A stretch of 64,000 nucleotides of DNA from Streptomyces humidus (GCF_014649655.1 NZ_BMTL01000039.1:1-64000); one strand, 5' to 3'; shown: positions 44,020 to 53,184, counted from the stretch's first letter. Notes: a model not told the origin generated them from the letters alone. A program made the numbers and translations.

Positions 44020-44985
44020 TCAGCCGTCGCGGTGGGACCTGCCGTCGCCCTGCGAGGCGCCGCCGGCCTCCGTCCCGGCCGCGTCGCTGTCGGGCTTGAC
44101 GGCGTCGCCGCCGGACTCCGTGGCGTCGCCGCCTGACTCGACGGACTTCGGGGTGCCGCCGTGGGCCGGGGCGGGCGTCTGCGGACGCTCCGGCTGGTCG
44201 GTTCCCCGCCCGGTGATCTTGCCGACCCGCTCCCCCACGCCCCACGCCGTGACCCGCCACAGCGCCTCGACGAGGATGTCGCGGCTCATCTTGGAGTCGC
44301 CGAGTTCACGCTCGACGAACGTGATGGGCACCTCCACCACGTGGAAGCCGGCCTTGACCGCACGGCGGGCGAGGTCGACCTGGAAGCAGTACCCCTGGGA
44401 GGCCACCTCGTCGAGGCCGAGGCCCTCCAGGGTCTCGCGGCGGAAGGCACGGTAGCCGCCGGTGATGTCGCGCAGCGGAAGGTCGAGGGCGAGGCGGGAG
44501 TAGAGGCTGCCGCCCCGGGAGATGACCTCGCGGGATCTGGGCCAGTTCACGACCCGTCCGCCCGGCACCCAGCGGGAGCCCAGGACCAGGTCGGCGCCCT
44601 TGAGCGCGGTGAGGAGGCGCGGCAGTTCCTCGGGCTGGTGGGAGCCGTCGGCGTCCATCTCGATCAGCACGCCGTAGCCGTTGTCCAGGCCCCAGTGGAA
44701 GCCCGCGAGGTAGGCCGCGCCGAGTCCCTCCTTGCCCTTGCGGTGGAGCACCTGGACCTGGTCGTCCTCGGCGGCCAGTTCGTCGGCGAGCTTGCCGGTG
44801 CCGTCGGGGCTGTTGTCGTCGGCCACGAGGACGTGGGCCTCCGGGACAGCCTTGCGCACCCGGCCGACGATGCTCTTGATGTTCTCCGCCTCGTTGTAGG
44901 TCGGGATGATCACCAAGGCCGTGCCGAGCGGACCGAACTGCCGTCCCCGGTCCTGTGCCGCTCGGGTCCCGTCGCCGTCGTTCAC
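44020..44985 (-). CDS. ppm1: Polyprenol-phosphate mannose synthase (Ppm1)
   Basis: 321 aa, family 2 glycosyltransferase that moves mannose from GDP-mannose to polyprenyl phosphate for protein O-mannosylation and lipoglycans. Motifs are VIIPTYNEAENI, VADDNSPDGTG, LIEMDADGSHQPEEL (the DxD) and DITGGYRAFRRETLEGL. It has only the catalytic domain, without the Lnt-like membrane half fused in mycobacteria, as in S. coelicolor. GTG 44985 follows GAAGGGGCAGCA. The C-terminal 60 residues are a disordered Gly/Asp/Ser-rich tail with SGGDA repeats. Confidence 0.94.
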   Translation of the reverse strand: MNDGDGTRAAQDRGRQFGPLGTALVIIPTYNEAENIKSIVGRVRKAVPEAHVLVADDNSPDGTGKLADELAAEDDQVQVLHRKGKEGLGAAYLAGFHWGLDNGYGVLIEMDADGSHQPEELPRLLTALKGADLVLGSRWVPGGRVVNWPRSREVISRGGSLYSRLALDLPLRDITGGYRAFRRETLEGLGLDEVASQGYCFQVDLARRAVKAGFHVVEVPITFVERELGDSKMSRDILVEALWRVTAWGVGERVGKITGRGTDQPERPQTPAPAHGGTPKSVESGGDATESGGDAVKPDSDAAGTEAGGASQGDGRSHRDG

Positions 44986-45576
44986 TGCTGCCCCTTCAAG
45001 TCCGTACGCAGGGGACCACCATAGTGGCCGCGGCCTGCGATGACGTGACAGGACGTTCGAAAGGCGGTGTCGAGTCCACGAAAGCGGGGCGACAACGCGC
45101 TTCTGAGCTCGTATGCACCCCCGGGACCGTCCGGCCCCCGGTTTCCGCCCCGGGCGGGCCTTGTGCAAGCCCGCTGCGGATGGGGGCCCGGCGCTCTTCG
45201 GGCCGGCCCGGGATCCGCTGGCTGCGGGTCTACCGAAAGCCGTTGTCTACTGAGCGCCCGGGCCCCACCCGGGTCACACCTCCCCGACCGGCCGGAACGT
45301 CCCTCGCTGCGGCGCGGGCACTGAGCCTGGCTGCCAGTGGCGGTGCGCCGGTCACGGCACACCGTCCCTGACCCAGCGGCACCGCGGCGAGTGCGCGGAC
45401 GTTCCCCGGCGGGGCGTCCGGTGGTGGACTCCGCCGAACCTACCGGGCCGCCGCAGTCGGCTGTCAACAGCCGTTCGACCTGCGAGTCTTTCACCAACGC
45501 CCTGGTCAGAGGGGAGGAGGGGCCACCGGCACGACGCCAGGCGGACGGGTGATCTTCGCCGCGCCGACCGGGGAGA
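44986..45576. other. Intergenic region, no convincing gene
   Basis: 591 bases upstream of the mannose synthase gene. A minus-strand frame (44982-45497) runs through it and its stop overlaps the ppm1 GTG, but the product is Arg/Pro/Gly-rich with no recognisable fold and is rejected. Several G+C-rich short hairpins are present, such as around 45140-45165 and 45190-45215, without a pattern matching a known RNA. The ppm1 promoter must lie here. Confidence 0.55.
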
Positions 45577-47193
45577 TCACTCGCTCGGGCGCACGAACAC
45601 GGTCCGGCCGCCCACCACGGTCCGCAGGCACACCGGCAGACCGGCCCCCGGGGTCAGATCGGGCAGGCCCGGGGTGCCGGAGCGGGGGTCGGTGGACCAG
45701 CGGGCGACCCGGTCGTCGGGAGCCTGGACGACGAGCTCGTCCGTCCGCCAGACCGCGTAGTCGGCGGGCGCGCCCGGGACCAGGACGCCCGCGTCGTCGC
45801 GTCCGACGGCCCGCCAGCCGCCGCGCGTGTGAGCCGTGAACGCGGCGCGTACGGAGACGCGGTGCCCGGGGGTGCGGTGGAAGGCGGCGGCGCGGACCGT
45901 GCCCCAGGGGTCGAGGGGGGTGACCGGGCTGTCCGAGCCGAAGGCGAGCGGAACGCCGGTCCGCAGCAGGGCGGCGAAGGGGTTCAGCGTGCGGGCCCGC
46001 TCGACGCCCAGGCGCTGCGCGTACATGCCCTCATCGCCACCCCACAGCGCGTCGAAGGCGGGCTGGACGGAGGCGGTGAGTCCCAGTTCGGCGAAGGCGG
46101 CGATCGTCTCCGGCGTGAGCATCTCGGCGTGCTCCACCCGGTGGCGGGCGGCGCGGATCCGGGCGAGACCGGTCTTCTCCGCCGCGGCCCGGATCCCTTC
46201 GACGACGGCGCTCACGGCGGCGTCGCCGATGGCGTGGAACCCCGCCTGAAGGCCGGCCTCGGTACAGGCCGTCACATGCGCGGCCACCTCGGCGGCGTCC
46301 AGAAAGGCGGCGCCGGTGTGGTCCGCGTCGGCGTACGGGCCGTGCAGACAGGCGGTGTGGGAGCCGAGGGCGCCGTCGACGAACAGGTCCCCGGCGGCGC
46401 CGAGCGCGCCCAGCTCCCGGGCTTTGTCGACGTCCTGCTCCGCCCAGTAGCCGACGACCCGCGGGCCGCTCTCCTCGGCGGCGAGCCGCAGCAGGTCGGT
46501 GAAGTCGTCCTCGGAGGAGATCTCCGGACCGCCGCACTCGTGAACGGAGCCGATGCCGAGGGACACGGCGTGCGCGAGGGCGGCCCGCTGTGCCTCGGCG
46601 CGCTGCGCGGGCGTCACGGCTGCGAACGCGGCGGCGCGGACGGCGTGGTGCGCGTCCCGGGTCAGCGGCTCCCCGTCCACGTGACCGGCCGCGGTTCGCA
46701 CGCCGGGCGTCACATCGAGCAGGGCGGTGGTGGCGACGGCCGAGTGGACGTCGATCCGGCTGAGGTAGAGCGGCCGGCCGCCCGTGGCCTCGTCCAGTTC
46801 CTCGCGCCGGGGAGGACGCCCCTCCGGCCAGCGGGAGGCGTCCCAGCCGTGCCCGAGCAGCACCTTGTCCTGCGGACGGGCGGCCGCGAAGTCCCGCACA
46901 CGGGCGAGAGCGGCGGCCAGGGAGGGGGCGCCCGACAGGTCGAGTCCGGTCAGCGCGAGACCGGTGGACGTGGTGTGCACATGAGCGTCGGTGAACGCGG
47001 GCGCGACGAGGGCGCCGTCAAGGTCGACGATCTCGTCGACGCCGTCCGCGAAGGCGTCGGCGGCGCCCTCGGAGCCGACCCATGCGACCTGGCCGCGCTC
47101 GACCACCATCGCGGTCGCGAACGGGTCGGCGGGGCTGTGGACCTCTCCGCGGCGGAGCAGGACGGTCTTCGGCTGGGGGGCGCGCTCACTCAT
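45577..47193 (-). CDS. Amidohydrolase, YtcJ-like
   Basis: 538 aa metal-dependent hydrolase. The first metal site is PAFTDAHVHTTSTG, a central GFHAIGDAAVSAVVEGI supplies another His, RHRVEHAEMLTP follows, and PLAFGSDSPVTPLDPW carries the catalytic Asp. The small beta domain wraps both ends (VDLDGALVAPA and VPGAPADYAVW). YtcJ-like proteins are N-substituted formamide or related amide hydrolases, but the substrate here is unknown. It ends the gene pair with the Lrp-type regulator, which lies 81 bases upstream on the same strand. Confidence 0.88.
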   Translation of the reverse strand: MSERAPQPKTVLLRRGEVHSPADPFATAMVVERGQVAWVGSEGAADAFADGVDEIVDLDGALVAPAFTDAHVHTTSTGLALTGLDLSGAPSLAAALARVRDFAAARPQDKVLLGHGWDASRWPEGRPPRREELDEATGGRPLYLSRIDVHSAVATTALLDVTPGVRTAAGHVDGEPLTRDAHHAVRAAAFAAVTPAQRAEAQRAALAHAVSLGIGSVHECGGPEISSEDDFTDLLRLAAEESGPRVVGYWAEQDVDKARELGALGAAGDLFVDGALGSHTACLHGPYADADHTGAAFLDAAEVAAHVTACTEAGLQAGFHAIGDAAVSAVVEGIRAAAEKTGLARIRAARHRVEHAEMLTPETIAAFAELGLTASVQPAFDALWGGDEGMYAQRLGVERARTLNPFAALLRTGVPLAFGSDSPVTPLDPWGTVRAAAFHRTPGHRVSVRAAFTAHTRGGWRAVGRDDAGVLVPGAPADYAVWRTDELVVQAPDDRVARWSTDPRSGTPGLPDLTPGAGLPVCLRTVVGGRTVFVRPSE

Positions 47194-47274
47194 GGGGAAC
47201 AGTCTCGCGCCTCGCGCCGGCCACCCGGCACGGGGCCCTCGGATCCGCGACGGCTGTCCTGGGCCTGGGGCCCC

Positions 47275-47715
47275 TCAGATCCGCGGCGGCCGGGCCTCGT
47301 ACGGGGTGGACAGAGCTACCGTCGTGCGCGTCGACACCCCCGCGAGCGCCCTGATCCGCCCCAGGAGTTCCTCCAGTTCGTGCGGGGTGGCCACGCGCAC
47401 CTTGAGGATGTAGTTCTCGTCGCCGGCGACGCTGTGGCAGGCCTCGATCTCGTGCACACCCGCCAGCCGCTCGGCGATGTCGTCGGGGGCGCTGGGGTCG
47501 AACGGCTTCACCGAGATGAAGGCGGTCAGGGGCAGCCCGACGGCCTCCGGATCGACGACGGCCGCGTACCCGCGGATGACGCCGCGCTGTTCCAGCCGGC
47601 GCACCCGCTGGTGCACGGCGGACGTGGACAGGCCCGTGGCCTTGCCCAGGTCGGTGTAACTCATCCGCCCGTCCCTGACGAGCAGCTGCACGATTTGCCG
47701 GTCCAGCTCCTCCAT
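47275..47715 (-). CDS. Lrp/AsnC-family transcriptional regulator
   Basis: 146 aa: an N-terminal helix-turn-helix (ELDRQIVQLLVRDGRMSYTD, then TGLSTSAVHQRVRRLEQRGVI) and a C-terminal RAM ligand-binding domain with CHSVAGDENYILKVRV. ATG 47715 is chosen as the natural family start; the frame is open to 47853 but that part lacks homology. It could regulate the amidohydrolase downstream. The effector is probably an amino acid. Confidence 0.92.
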   Translation of the reverse strand: MEELDRQIVQLLVRDGRMSYTDLGKATGLSTSAVHQRVRRLEQRGVIRGYAAVVDPEAVGLPLTAFISVKPFDPSAPDDIAERLAGVHEIEACHSVAGDENYILKVRVATPHELEELLGRIRALAGVSTRTTVALSTPYEARPPRI

Positions 47716-47956
47716 GACGTAAGAACCTACCGTGCGGCCGATCTCCGCGTATACGTATGCAGCCCAGGTCATAGCCGGTTCGTGATGTGCCGGGCCGGAT
47801 GGGGCGTGCGGCATCTGCAAACGGCATGTGACGAATGCCACAGCACTTGTCAAGGCTTCGTGACGGCCCCGTGGTTACCGCCCGGACGGGCTGGGAAGTG
47901 CTTGCTGTGGTCGAGGCCGCAGTGCCGTCACGACCCAGCCCGAGGGGGAGAATCCC

Positions 47957-48412
47957 ATGCAGAGTCTTAAGCGCCCTGGCCGCACCGCGCCCAAGCGGCT
48001 CCAGTCGGTCATCGAGCCCGAGCCGGAGGGCGTCGAACCCTTCGACGCCGACGGTTTCGACGCCGATGACGCCGACCACTTCGACGCGTACGACACCTTC
48101 GAGATGTACCGCGTGATCTGCCCGGACTGCGCGCAGCCCATCGCGCTGCTCGCGGACGAGGAGATCCTGCCGGAGCACGCGCTGTGCGCCTCGCCGTGGA
48201 ACCCGTTCGGCCTCACGGTCTGCGCCGGGACGGGACGCGCAGCGACCGAGGCCCGCTCCGCCGACGAGTCCGCCGAGCCCCAGGAGCAGGAAACCGCACT
48301 GCTGCTCACGCTCCCCCAGGGACTGGACTGGCGCACGCAGCCCTTCTCGCACGTCGGCGGCCCGGGCTCACGCCCGATGCGCGTGCCGGTGCTGCGCAGC
48401 GCCGCGGCCTGA
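47957..48412 (+). CDS. Conserved hypothetical protein with cysteine pair, 151 aa
   Basis: Acidic N-terminal half with a repeated Asp-rich stretch (GFDADDADHFDAYDTFE) followed by a small Cys motif, MYRVICPDCAQPIALLADEE, and later ALCASPWNPFGLTVCAG, so four cysteines could form a zinc ribbon. The C-terminal part is plain. The ATG has GAGGGGGAGAAT upstream. I recognise no family. Its high acidity and zinc-ribbon layout recall small regulatory or RNA polymerase-associated actinobacterial proteins, but that is only a resemblance. Confidence 0.75.
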   Translation: MQSLKRPGRTAPKRLQSVIEPEPEGVEPFDADGFDADDADHFDAYDTFEMYRVICPDCAQPIALLADEEILPEHALCASPWNPFGLTVCAGTGRAATEARSADESAEPQEQETALLLTLPQGLDWRTQPFSHVGGPGSRPMRVPVLRSAAA

Positions 48413-49032
48413 CCAGGATCCTCGCGCCAATCGCCCGGCCGCTCCGACTCCGTCGGCTGCCGCCGTCGCCGGGGGCGCGAGGAACTCCGCCCGTCGGGGC
48501 GGTGACCGGTCGCCGAACCGGGCTGGACGACGGATCCCGCACTCCTCGAACGCGTACGCCTCGTTCGGCGCGGCACCACCCGTAGCCCGGTGACCGGTAG
48601 TCCGTCACCCCGTAGCCCGGCAGCGAAATCCCTCCGAGCGAAAGGGATCTGACAGGACGTCAATCAGGAGCATCAGCCTTTCGTGGCGCGCGCGTCAGGT
48701 CGAGGTCGTGTCGGCCGGGACGGACGACCGTGGCCGGCGGTGCGGGCGACCGGGCGGTGGCGTCCCGCCGGGCGGTGCAGCCGATCAAGGTGCCGGAATC
48801 CGTGTGCCGGGGGCGGCAGTTCGGCCGGATCGCGGGTCGACTCGCCCCGGCAGGGCGCCTCGTGCACTGCCATGTCGCCCGGAAACCGTGGAGAGACCTC
48901 GTACCGGAACGGGTACCCCTTGCTCTCTCGCCCCGCGAGGCGGGACACGACCGACCGAGCCGGGACACCTTCCGAACTCTCGCTCTGCGGGGGCGGTGGG
49001 GTGACCTGTCGGGCGGCCCGCCGTTGCCTGGT
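48413..49032. other. Intergenic region, no supported gene
   Basis: 620 bases. Several frames stay open on both strands, as expected at this G+C, but none has a good start site or recognisable product. Near 48577-48621 the phrase CCCGTAGCCCGG occurs twice around GGTGACCGGTAGTCCGTCACC, giving an interrupted inverted repeat GGTGAC/GTCACC. Its purpose is unknown. A deleted or decayed gene here is possible but not shown. Confidence 0.5.
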
Positions 49033-49302
49033 ATGACTCCCACCTGTTCGGCCGCGCCCGGGCGTCACCGCCATCTTCTCGTTCCGCCGCGCCCTGGACC
49101 CGCCCGCGGGGGACCGGTTCCGCAGGCCGCGTCGAGCGCTCAGGACCCGCCCATCTACCGTGACCTGCTGCGCACCTGGGCCGACCGGGGCCGGACCCGG
49201 CCGGGCCGCAACGGTCCCGAGTGTGGGCGTCTGACGGCAGCCCCGCAGGTGCGGCCGGGGCCGTTCAGCGGCTCGGGGGATCCGCTGGGCGACGGGCGCT
49301 GA
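49033..49302 (+). CDS. Small hypothetical protein, 89 aa
   Basis: The C-terminal part, DPPIYRDLLRTWADRGRT followed by a charged stretch ending in GDPLGDGR, resembles a short actinomycete hypothetical family that I recall from streptomycete genomes. The N-terminal 35 residues are Pro/Gly/Arg-rich. No clear ribosome site precedes ATG 49033, and the frame is open back to 48730, so the start is uncertain. It lies apart from its neighbours. Identification is tentative. Confidence 0.42.
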   Translation: MTPTCSAAPGRHRHLLVPPRPGPARGGPVPQAASSAQDPPIYRDLLRTWADRGRTRPGRNGPECGRLTAAPQVRPGPFSGSGDPLGDGR

Positions 49303-49477
49303 CGGCCCGCCGAGCCCGGCGGCAGGCTCTCGACGAGCCTCGGGGCCCCGGCCGGCGCGGGCGACGCCGGCCGGACGGTGAGGACGGCGGCGCAGCCGTG
49401 CCCGCAGCGCCGCGTTCCGCACCGTATGACCGGCCGGCCGGGGAGGAGGGACACGAGCTCCCCCGGCCGCCTCGGCG

Positions 49478-50137
49478 TCAGCCCTCGCGGCGGGCCGGTA
49501 CGGGCGCGGGGAAGGCGGGGTCGAGTTCCTCGATGGCGCGCAGACAGCAGCCCAGCGTCTTCACCAGCAGGTCGCCCATGACCTCGCGGGAGAGTTCGGG
49601 GCGGGCGATCCACTCCAGCGTGGCCCCCTCCACGCTGCACACCCAGGACAGCAGGGCCATGCGGGGCAGCGGCGGGACGTCGCTGCGGCCGTACGCGCCC
49701 TCGGCGAGGGTCGCCACGATCGCGGCCCGCACGCCGTCCCGGATGGCGTGCACCTCGGTGTCGAAACCGACGCCGCCGCTGACGATCGTTCGGTAGGCGG
49801 CCTGATTGTGCTCGGCGTAGCGCAGATATCCGTCGATGGTGCGCTGCACCCGGTCCACCTGGGGCAGATCCATGCCGCTCGCCGCGAAGGCGACCAGATC
49901 GGCGACGGAGTCCTGGATGATCGCCAGGTAGTAGCCGCGCTTGGACTGGAAGTAGTAGTAGATCAACCCCTTGGCGACGTGCGCCTGCCGGGCGATGTCG
50001 TCCATCGAGAGCGCGTCGTAGGACGTGTCGGCGAACAACTTCCGCCCGATGGAGATGAGTTCGGCGCGGCGCGCCAGTGAGCGCTCGGTACCGCGCGCCC
50101 GGGGGCGGACGGCTTCGCGCTGTTCACTGATATTCAA
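49478..50137 (-). CDS. TetR-family transcriptional regulator
   Basis: 219 aa. The DNA-binding domain reads ISIGRKLFADTSYDALSMDD, then IARQAHVAKGLIYYYFQSKRGYY, typical of TetR. The C-terminal ligand domain carries RTIVSGGVGFDTEVHAIRD, found in a subgroup that includes fatty-acid and lipid regulators. The TTG start at 50137 is preceded by AGGGTCGACC. There is no divergent target gene right beside it; the small membrane protein at 50212 shares the strand. Confidence 0.92.
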   Translation of the reverse strand: MNISEQREAVRPRARGTERSLARRAELISIGRKLFADTSYDALSMDDIARQAHVAKGLIYYYFQSKRGYYLAIIQDSVADLVAFAASGMDLPQVDRVQRTIDGYLRYAEHNQAAYRTIVSGGVGFDTEVHAIRDGVRAAIVATLAEGAYGRSDVPPLPRMALLSWVCSVEGATLEWIARPELSREVMGDLLVKTLGCCLRAIEELDPAFPAPVPARREG

Positions 50138-50211
50138 GGTCGACCCTGGTCTCGGGCGGTCGGCGGGACTTCCGCAGTATGTCAGGTCAACCGTGCGTCA
50201 GATCAAGCCAG

Positions 50212-50352
50212 TCAGAGCAGCCCGAGCCTGGTGACCAGCATCGCGACGACCACGACGAGGACCCAGCCCACGATGTGCTCCAGGATCTTCGGGCCGTCGG
50301 CGTCGGGGCCTCCGGTGCGGACCGGTGCTGCGGTGGCTGTCTGTTCGGTCAT
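50212..50352 (-). CDS. Small single-helix membrane protein, 46 aa
   Basis: A short Thr/Ala-rich N-terminus is followed by ILEHIVGWVLVVVVAMLVTRLGLL, one clear membrane helix at the C-terminus. ATG 50352 is taken because upstream codons are non-homologous and arginine-rich. Tail-anchored single-helix proteins of this size occur widely in streptomycetes with unknown roles. It lies between the peptidase and the TetR genes on the same strand. Confidence 0.6.
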   Translation of the reverse strand: MTEQTATAAPVRTGGPDADGPKILEHIVGWVLVVVVAMLVTRLGLL

Positions 50353-50442
50353 GGTGTCTCGCCGAGTTCGGACGTACGGGTGGATCCCCCTACGATCCGT
50401 CCACTTTGCCACCCGCCCGGGTCCGGGCGGCAGAGACGTTGC

Positions 50443-51828
50443 TCACACGGGGACGCCCACGGCGGTGAGGGCCTCGCGCTGGCGGGCGGTCGGCAGCGCC
50501 GGGAAGTAGAGATAGCAGACGCCGCCGCTGCCGGAGGCCACTCTGCCGCTCGCGTCGTGGCGTCTGGTCCTGAGCCAGATGTTCTCGAACTCCCGCCGCC
50601 GGTACACGCGTCGCACCGCCTCGTCGTCCGCCGAGAACGGGTCGTTGGCGATCACGTCTCCCTGGGCCGTGAAGCCGATCACGGTCATCAGGTGGCCCGA
50701 GGTGCCGTACCCCGCCCCTGTCAGCTCCGTCTTCAGGAAGGACTGCGACGTCAGAGCCGGGATCCCGGCGGCGATCAGCCTTTCCAGGTCGGCGAGGGAG
50801 CCGAGCCGGGTCACCACGCCCTGCAGACCGGCGAAGGTCGCCGCATAAGCGACGTTGAACGGCCAGTTGCCGCAGCCGCCGTACTGGTAGTCGTACGTGA
50901 ACCGGGCGGCGTGGCACACCTGCGGATCGCTGTAGGAGGGGTCGACCCAGGCCAGCTGCTCGGGCGTGAGCCGGCCGCCCCAGAACTCGATGATCATCTG
51001 CGAGGAGGTGGGACTGCACCAGGCCTCGCCGCCGTTGTCGTACTCGGGGTAGCGGCCCCGGTGGATCTCCTGCGAATAGCGCGGGACGACCAGCTCCCGC
51101 GCAACTGACGGCACGGAGGCCGGGACGGTGAAGCGGTCCGGGACGTCGGAGCCCGTGGCGCCCAGTCGCCACACGGTCGGGGTGGCATCGGTCCCGGGAC
51201 GGCGGTACAGGGTGAGCCGGAGCCTGACCGCGGCGACGCGTAGACCCGTCGAGGCGTCGTCGACGGCCAAGGTGTCGGTCCGGACGGAGCTCCTGCCGTC
51301 GGTCTGGCCGTCGACCGAGGTGCGCCTGATGTCCTGGTCGCCGGACGCCCAGCGGCCCATCACGTACCAGGGGGTGCCCCTGCCGTCGGAGTACGTGCCC
51401 TTCAGCTCGACCTGGATCCAGGTGCCGGCCGGGGTGTCCGCGTTCCAGGAGGCGATCACCTCCGTGGCCGGGACGGCGAGCGCCCGGACCGGGGACGTCC
51501 AGGTCGCGTACTCCCAGGCCGCGGTGGTCCTGGTGTGCGGGTCCGTGTAGTCGACGGATCCGAGCGGGTCGGCGATGACGACGCCCGGGCGGACCCCCGC
51601 CTGGACACGGGTGCCCTGCACGGCGCCGGTGCGCCAGTCGGCGTAGGTGATCCAGGCGCGGTGGTCGACGGATCGGACCGCGGCCGATCCGGCGTCGCCG
51701 GTCTCCGTCGCGCCCGCGGCCGTCGCGGCTGTCGCCGCCGTCGCGGCCGGGGCCGGTCCACCGGCGACGGCGGCGGCGACCGCGGCGGCGAGGACTCTCC
51801 TGCGGGACGGCTGTTCGGCTGTGGTCAT
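50443..51828 (-). CDS. Secreted C39-like peptidase family protein
   Basis: 461 aa. The N-terminus PSRRRVLAAAVAAAVAGGPAPAA is a twin-arginine signal with a following Ala-rich cleavage zone. A beta-rich domain of about 200 residues comes first. The papain-like C39_2 domain follows: nucleophile Cys in NGGEAWCSPTSSQM, the catalytic His in GTSGHLMTVIGF, and Asn/Asp in DVIANDPF. In streptomycetes such proteins are exported, probably as cell-wall or processing peptidases, but no substrate is known. Confidence 0.8.
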   Translation of the reverse strand: MTTAEQPSRRRVLAAAVAAAVAGGPAPAATAATAATAAGATETGDAGSAAVRSVDHRAWITYADWRTGAVQGTRVQAGVRPGVVIADPLGSVDYTDPHTRTTAAWEYATWTSPVRALAVPATEVIASWNADTPAGTWIQVELKGTYSDGRGTPWYVMGRWASGDQDIRRTSVDGQTDGRSSVRTDTLAVDDASTGLRVAAVRLRLTLYRRPGTDATPTVWRLGATGSDVPDRFTVPASVPSVARELVVPRYSQEIHRGRYPEYDNGGEAWCSPTSSQMIIEFWGGRLTPEQLAWVDPSYSDPQVCHAARFTYDYQYGGCGNWPFNVAYAATFAGLQGVVTRLGSLADLERLIAAGIPALTSQSFLKTELTGAGYGTSGHLMTVIGFTAQGDVIANDPFSADDEAVRRVYRRREFENIWLRTRRHDASGRVASGSGGVCYLYFPALPTARQREALTAVGVPV

Positions 51829-51990
51829 GGGCGGAAGGACCCCCGAGGTCTCGGCGCGGCTGTGCGGCCACTATGGACGGCTGCGGGCGCGCCTTCCAGC
51901 ACCGCCGCCCGGGCCACGCCCACGAACGAGGGCCCGGACCACCGGTGTGGCGTACGGACGTAGAATTGCCCGCCGCACCGACGGGTCCGT

Positions 51991-52111
51991 CCTTCTGCCG
52001 TCCCACCCGGCCGTCCCGCTGCTCCTGCCCACCCCGCCCGTCCCCCTGCTCCCGGCCCTCCCGCTCGTCCCGCGGGCCGCCTCCTCTCCCCCCTCCTCCC
52101 TCTCCTCCTCG
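51991..52111 (+). other. Pyrimidine-rich tract
   Basis: This stretch is dominated by C and T on the plus strand, with an uninterrupted 31-base pyrimidine run at 52080-52110. It lies between a promoter-like TAGAAT (51961-51966) and the P-loop kinase domain. Such tracts can form triplex or G-rich structures on the opposite strand. It could also be a spot of assembly error. Confidence 0.8.
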
Positions 52112-52127
52112 CACACCTGGACCCGCC

Positions 52128-52745
52128 ATCCGTCAGCTCGCCTCCCGGCTCCGCCGCCTGCCGCCGTCCTGCGGGCCGGTCCGTCTGATCGGCGTCGACG
52201 GACACGCCGGCTCGGGGAAGTCCACCTTCGCCGCGGCGCTGGCCGGGGCGCTGGGCGGAGCGCCGGTCCTGCATCTCGACGACATCGCCTCGCACGACGA
52301 GCTCTTCGCGTGGACCGGGCGGCTGCTGACCCAGGTGATCGAACCCTTCGGCCGCGGCGAGAGCGCGCGGTACACCCCCTACGACTGGCGCGCCCGTCGC
52401 TTCGGCCCGTCTCGGCCGCTGCCCGCCGGACCCGTCGTCCTCATGGAGGGAGTCGGTGCGGGCCGGCGCGCACTGCGGCCCGCGCTCGCGTGCCTGCTGT
52501 GGATGGACGTACCGGCACGGGAGGCCTGGGCGCGCGGCCGGTCCCGTGACGGGGAGGAGCAGCGGGAGTTCTGGGACGGCTGGGTTTCGGCCGAAGCCGG
52601 CCACTTCGCCGAGGACCCGTCGCGACCGTACGCCGACTTGCTGGTACGGCAGTTGCAGGAGGGATACGCGGTGCTGCGGGGGCCGATGGGAGCGCCTGGT
52701 CCGGACCAGGATGTCACCCACCGTGAGGGCCCGGCCGCGATGTGA
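52128..52745 (+). CDS. P-loop kinase (uridine kinase-like), start unresolved
   Basis: The conserved domain is complete: VRLIGVDGHAGSGKSTFAAAL gives Walker A near the start, LHLDDIASHDELF follows, then RYTPYDWRARRF and LMEGVGAGRRAL and a lid with ARGRSRD. It is of the uridine kinase/phosphoribulokinase-like class. The in-frame codon where homology begins (52128) is ATC and has no ribosome site. The nearest canonical starts are TTG 51966 and GTG 51945, which would add some 55 Pro/Ser/Arg residues from the pyrimidine tract. A lost start codon or a sequence error is possible. Confidence 0.7.
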   Translation: MRQLASRLRRLPPSCGPVRLIGVDGHAGSGKSTFAAALAGALGGAPVLHLDDIASHDELFAWTGRLLTQVIEPFGRGESARYTPYDWRARRFGPSRPLPAGPVVLMEGVGAGRRALRPALACLLWMDVPAREAWARGRSRDGEEQREFWDGWVSAEAGHFAEDPSRPYADLLVRQLQEGYAVLRGPMGAPGPDQDVTHREGPAAM

Positions 52746-52797
52746 CGAGACGGTGAAGGTCCCTGCACTCGAACTTCGCCAAGTGCTTCAACTCCGC

Positions 52798-52898
52798 TTG
52801 ACCGACGGCCCGTACAGGTCTTACGTTCTGAATGTGCGGCATCGAAGCCGCCCCCAGACGCGAAGCCCCCGGTTGTTCCCCCGTGATCGGGGGCTTCG
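52798..52898 (+). promoter_or_regulatory. Promoter and early hairpin: possible short transcript or attenuator
   Basis: TTGACC (52798-52803), 18 bases, then TACGTT (52822-52827) resembles a principal-sigma promoter. A perfect 11-bp hairpin CGAAGCCCCCG/CGGGGGCTTCG (52861-52871, 52888-52898) follows, so transcripts could stop after about 65-70 bases. The interval includes ATGTGCGGCATCGAAGCC, a possible short leader frame. Alternatively the hairpin simply ends the kinase transcript. Confidence 0.5.
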
Positions 52899-53184
52899 TT
52901 CTGCCCTCCTCCGGTTCCGCCCTCCCCTTTCGGGCGCGACGCGCCACCGTTCACTCACCCTGGGTCACGGTCCGGTTGTGCGCCCCGTCTGCTCCCACCT
53001 CGTCGAACGGGCACGTGCGGCACCCTACGGCGGGCGACGCCCACGCAGGTACGATGCCATCGGTGCGACCTGGACTGCTGCGCGCACCTTGCAACTCCGG
53101 TCCGCGGCACAGCGGTTCGACCAAGGCAGCCGACGGGCGACGGCCCGGCGGCAGACCGACGGGGCACGGTTTGTGGGGGACGTG

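Noticed and set aside
44982..45497. Minus-strand frame whose stop overlaps the ppm1 GTG
   Set aside because: Although the overlap recalls coupling, the product is Arg/Pro/Gly-rich with no known motif or convincing ribosome site. It was left as intergenic.
48730..49032. N-terminal extension of the small protein at 49033
   Set aside because: No ribosome site, and composition differs from the C-terminal part that resembles a known small family.
52861..52898. Hairpin considered as part of a tRNA
   Set aside because: No cloverleaf, anticodon loop or TPsiC box can be formed around it; a single perfect stem explains the sequence.
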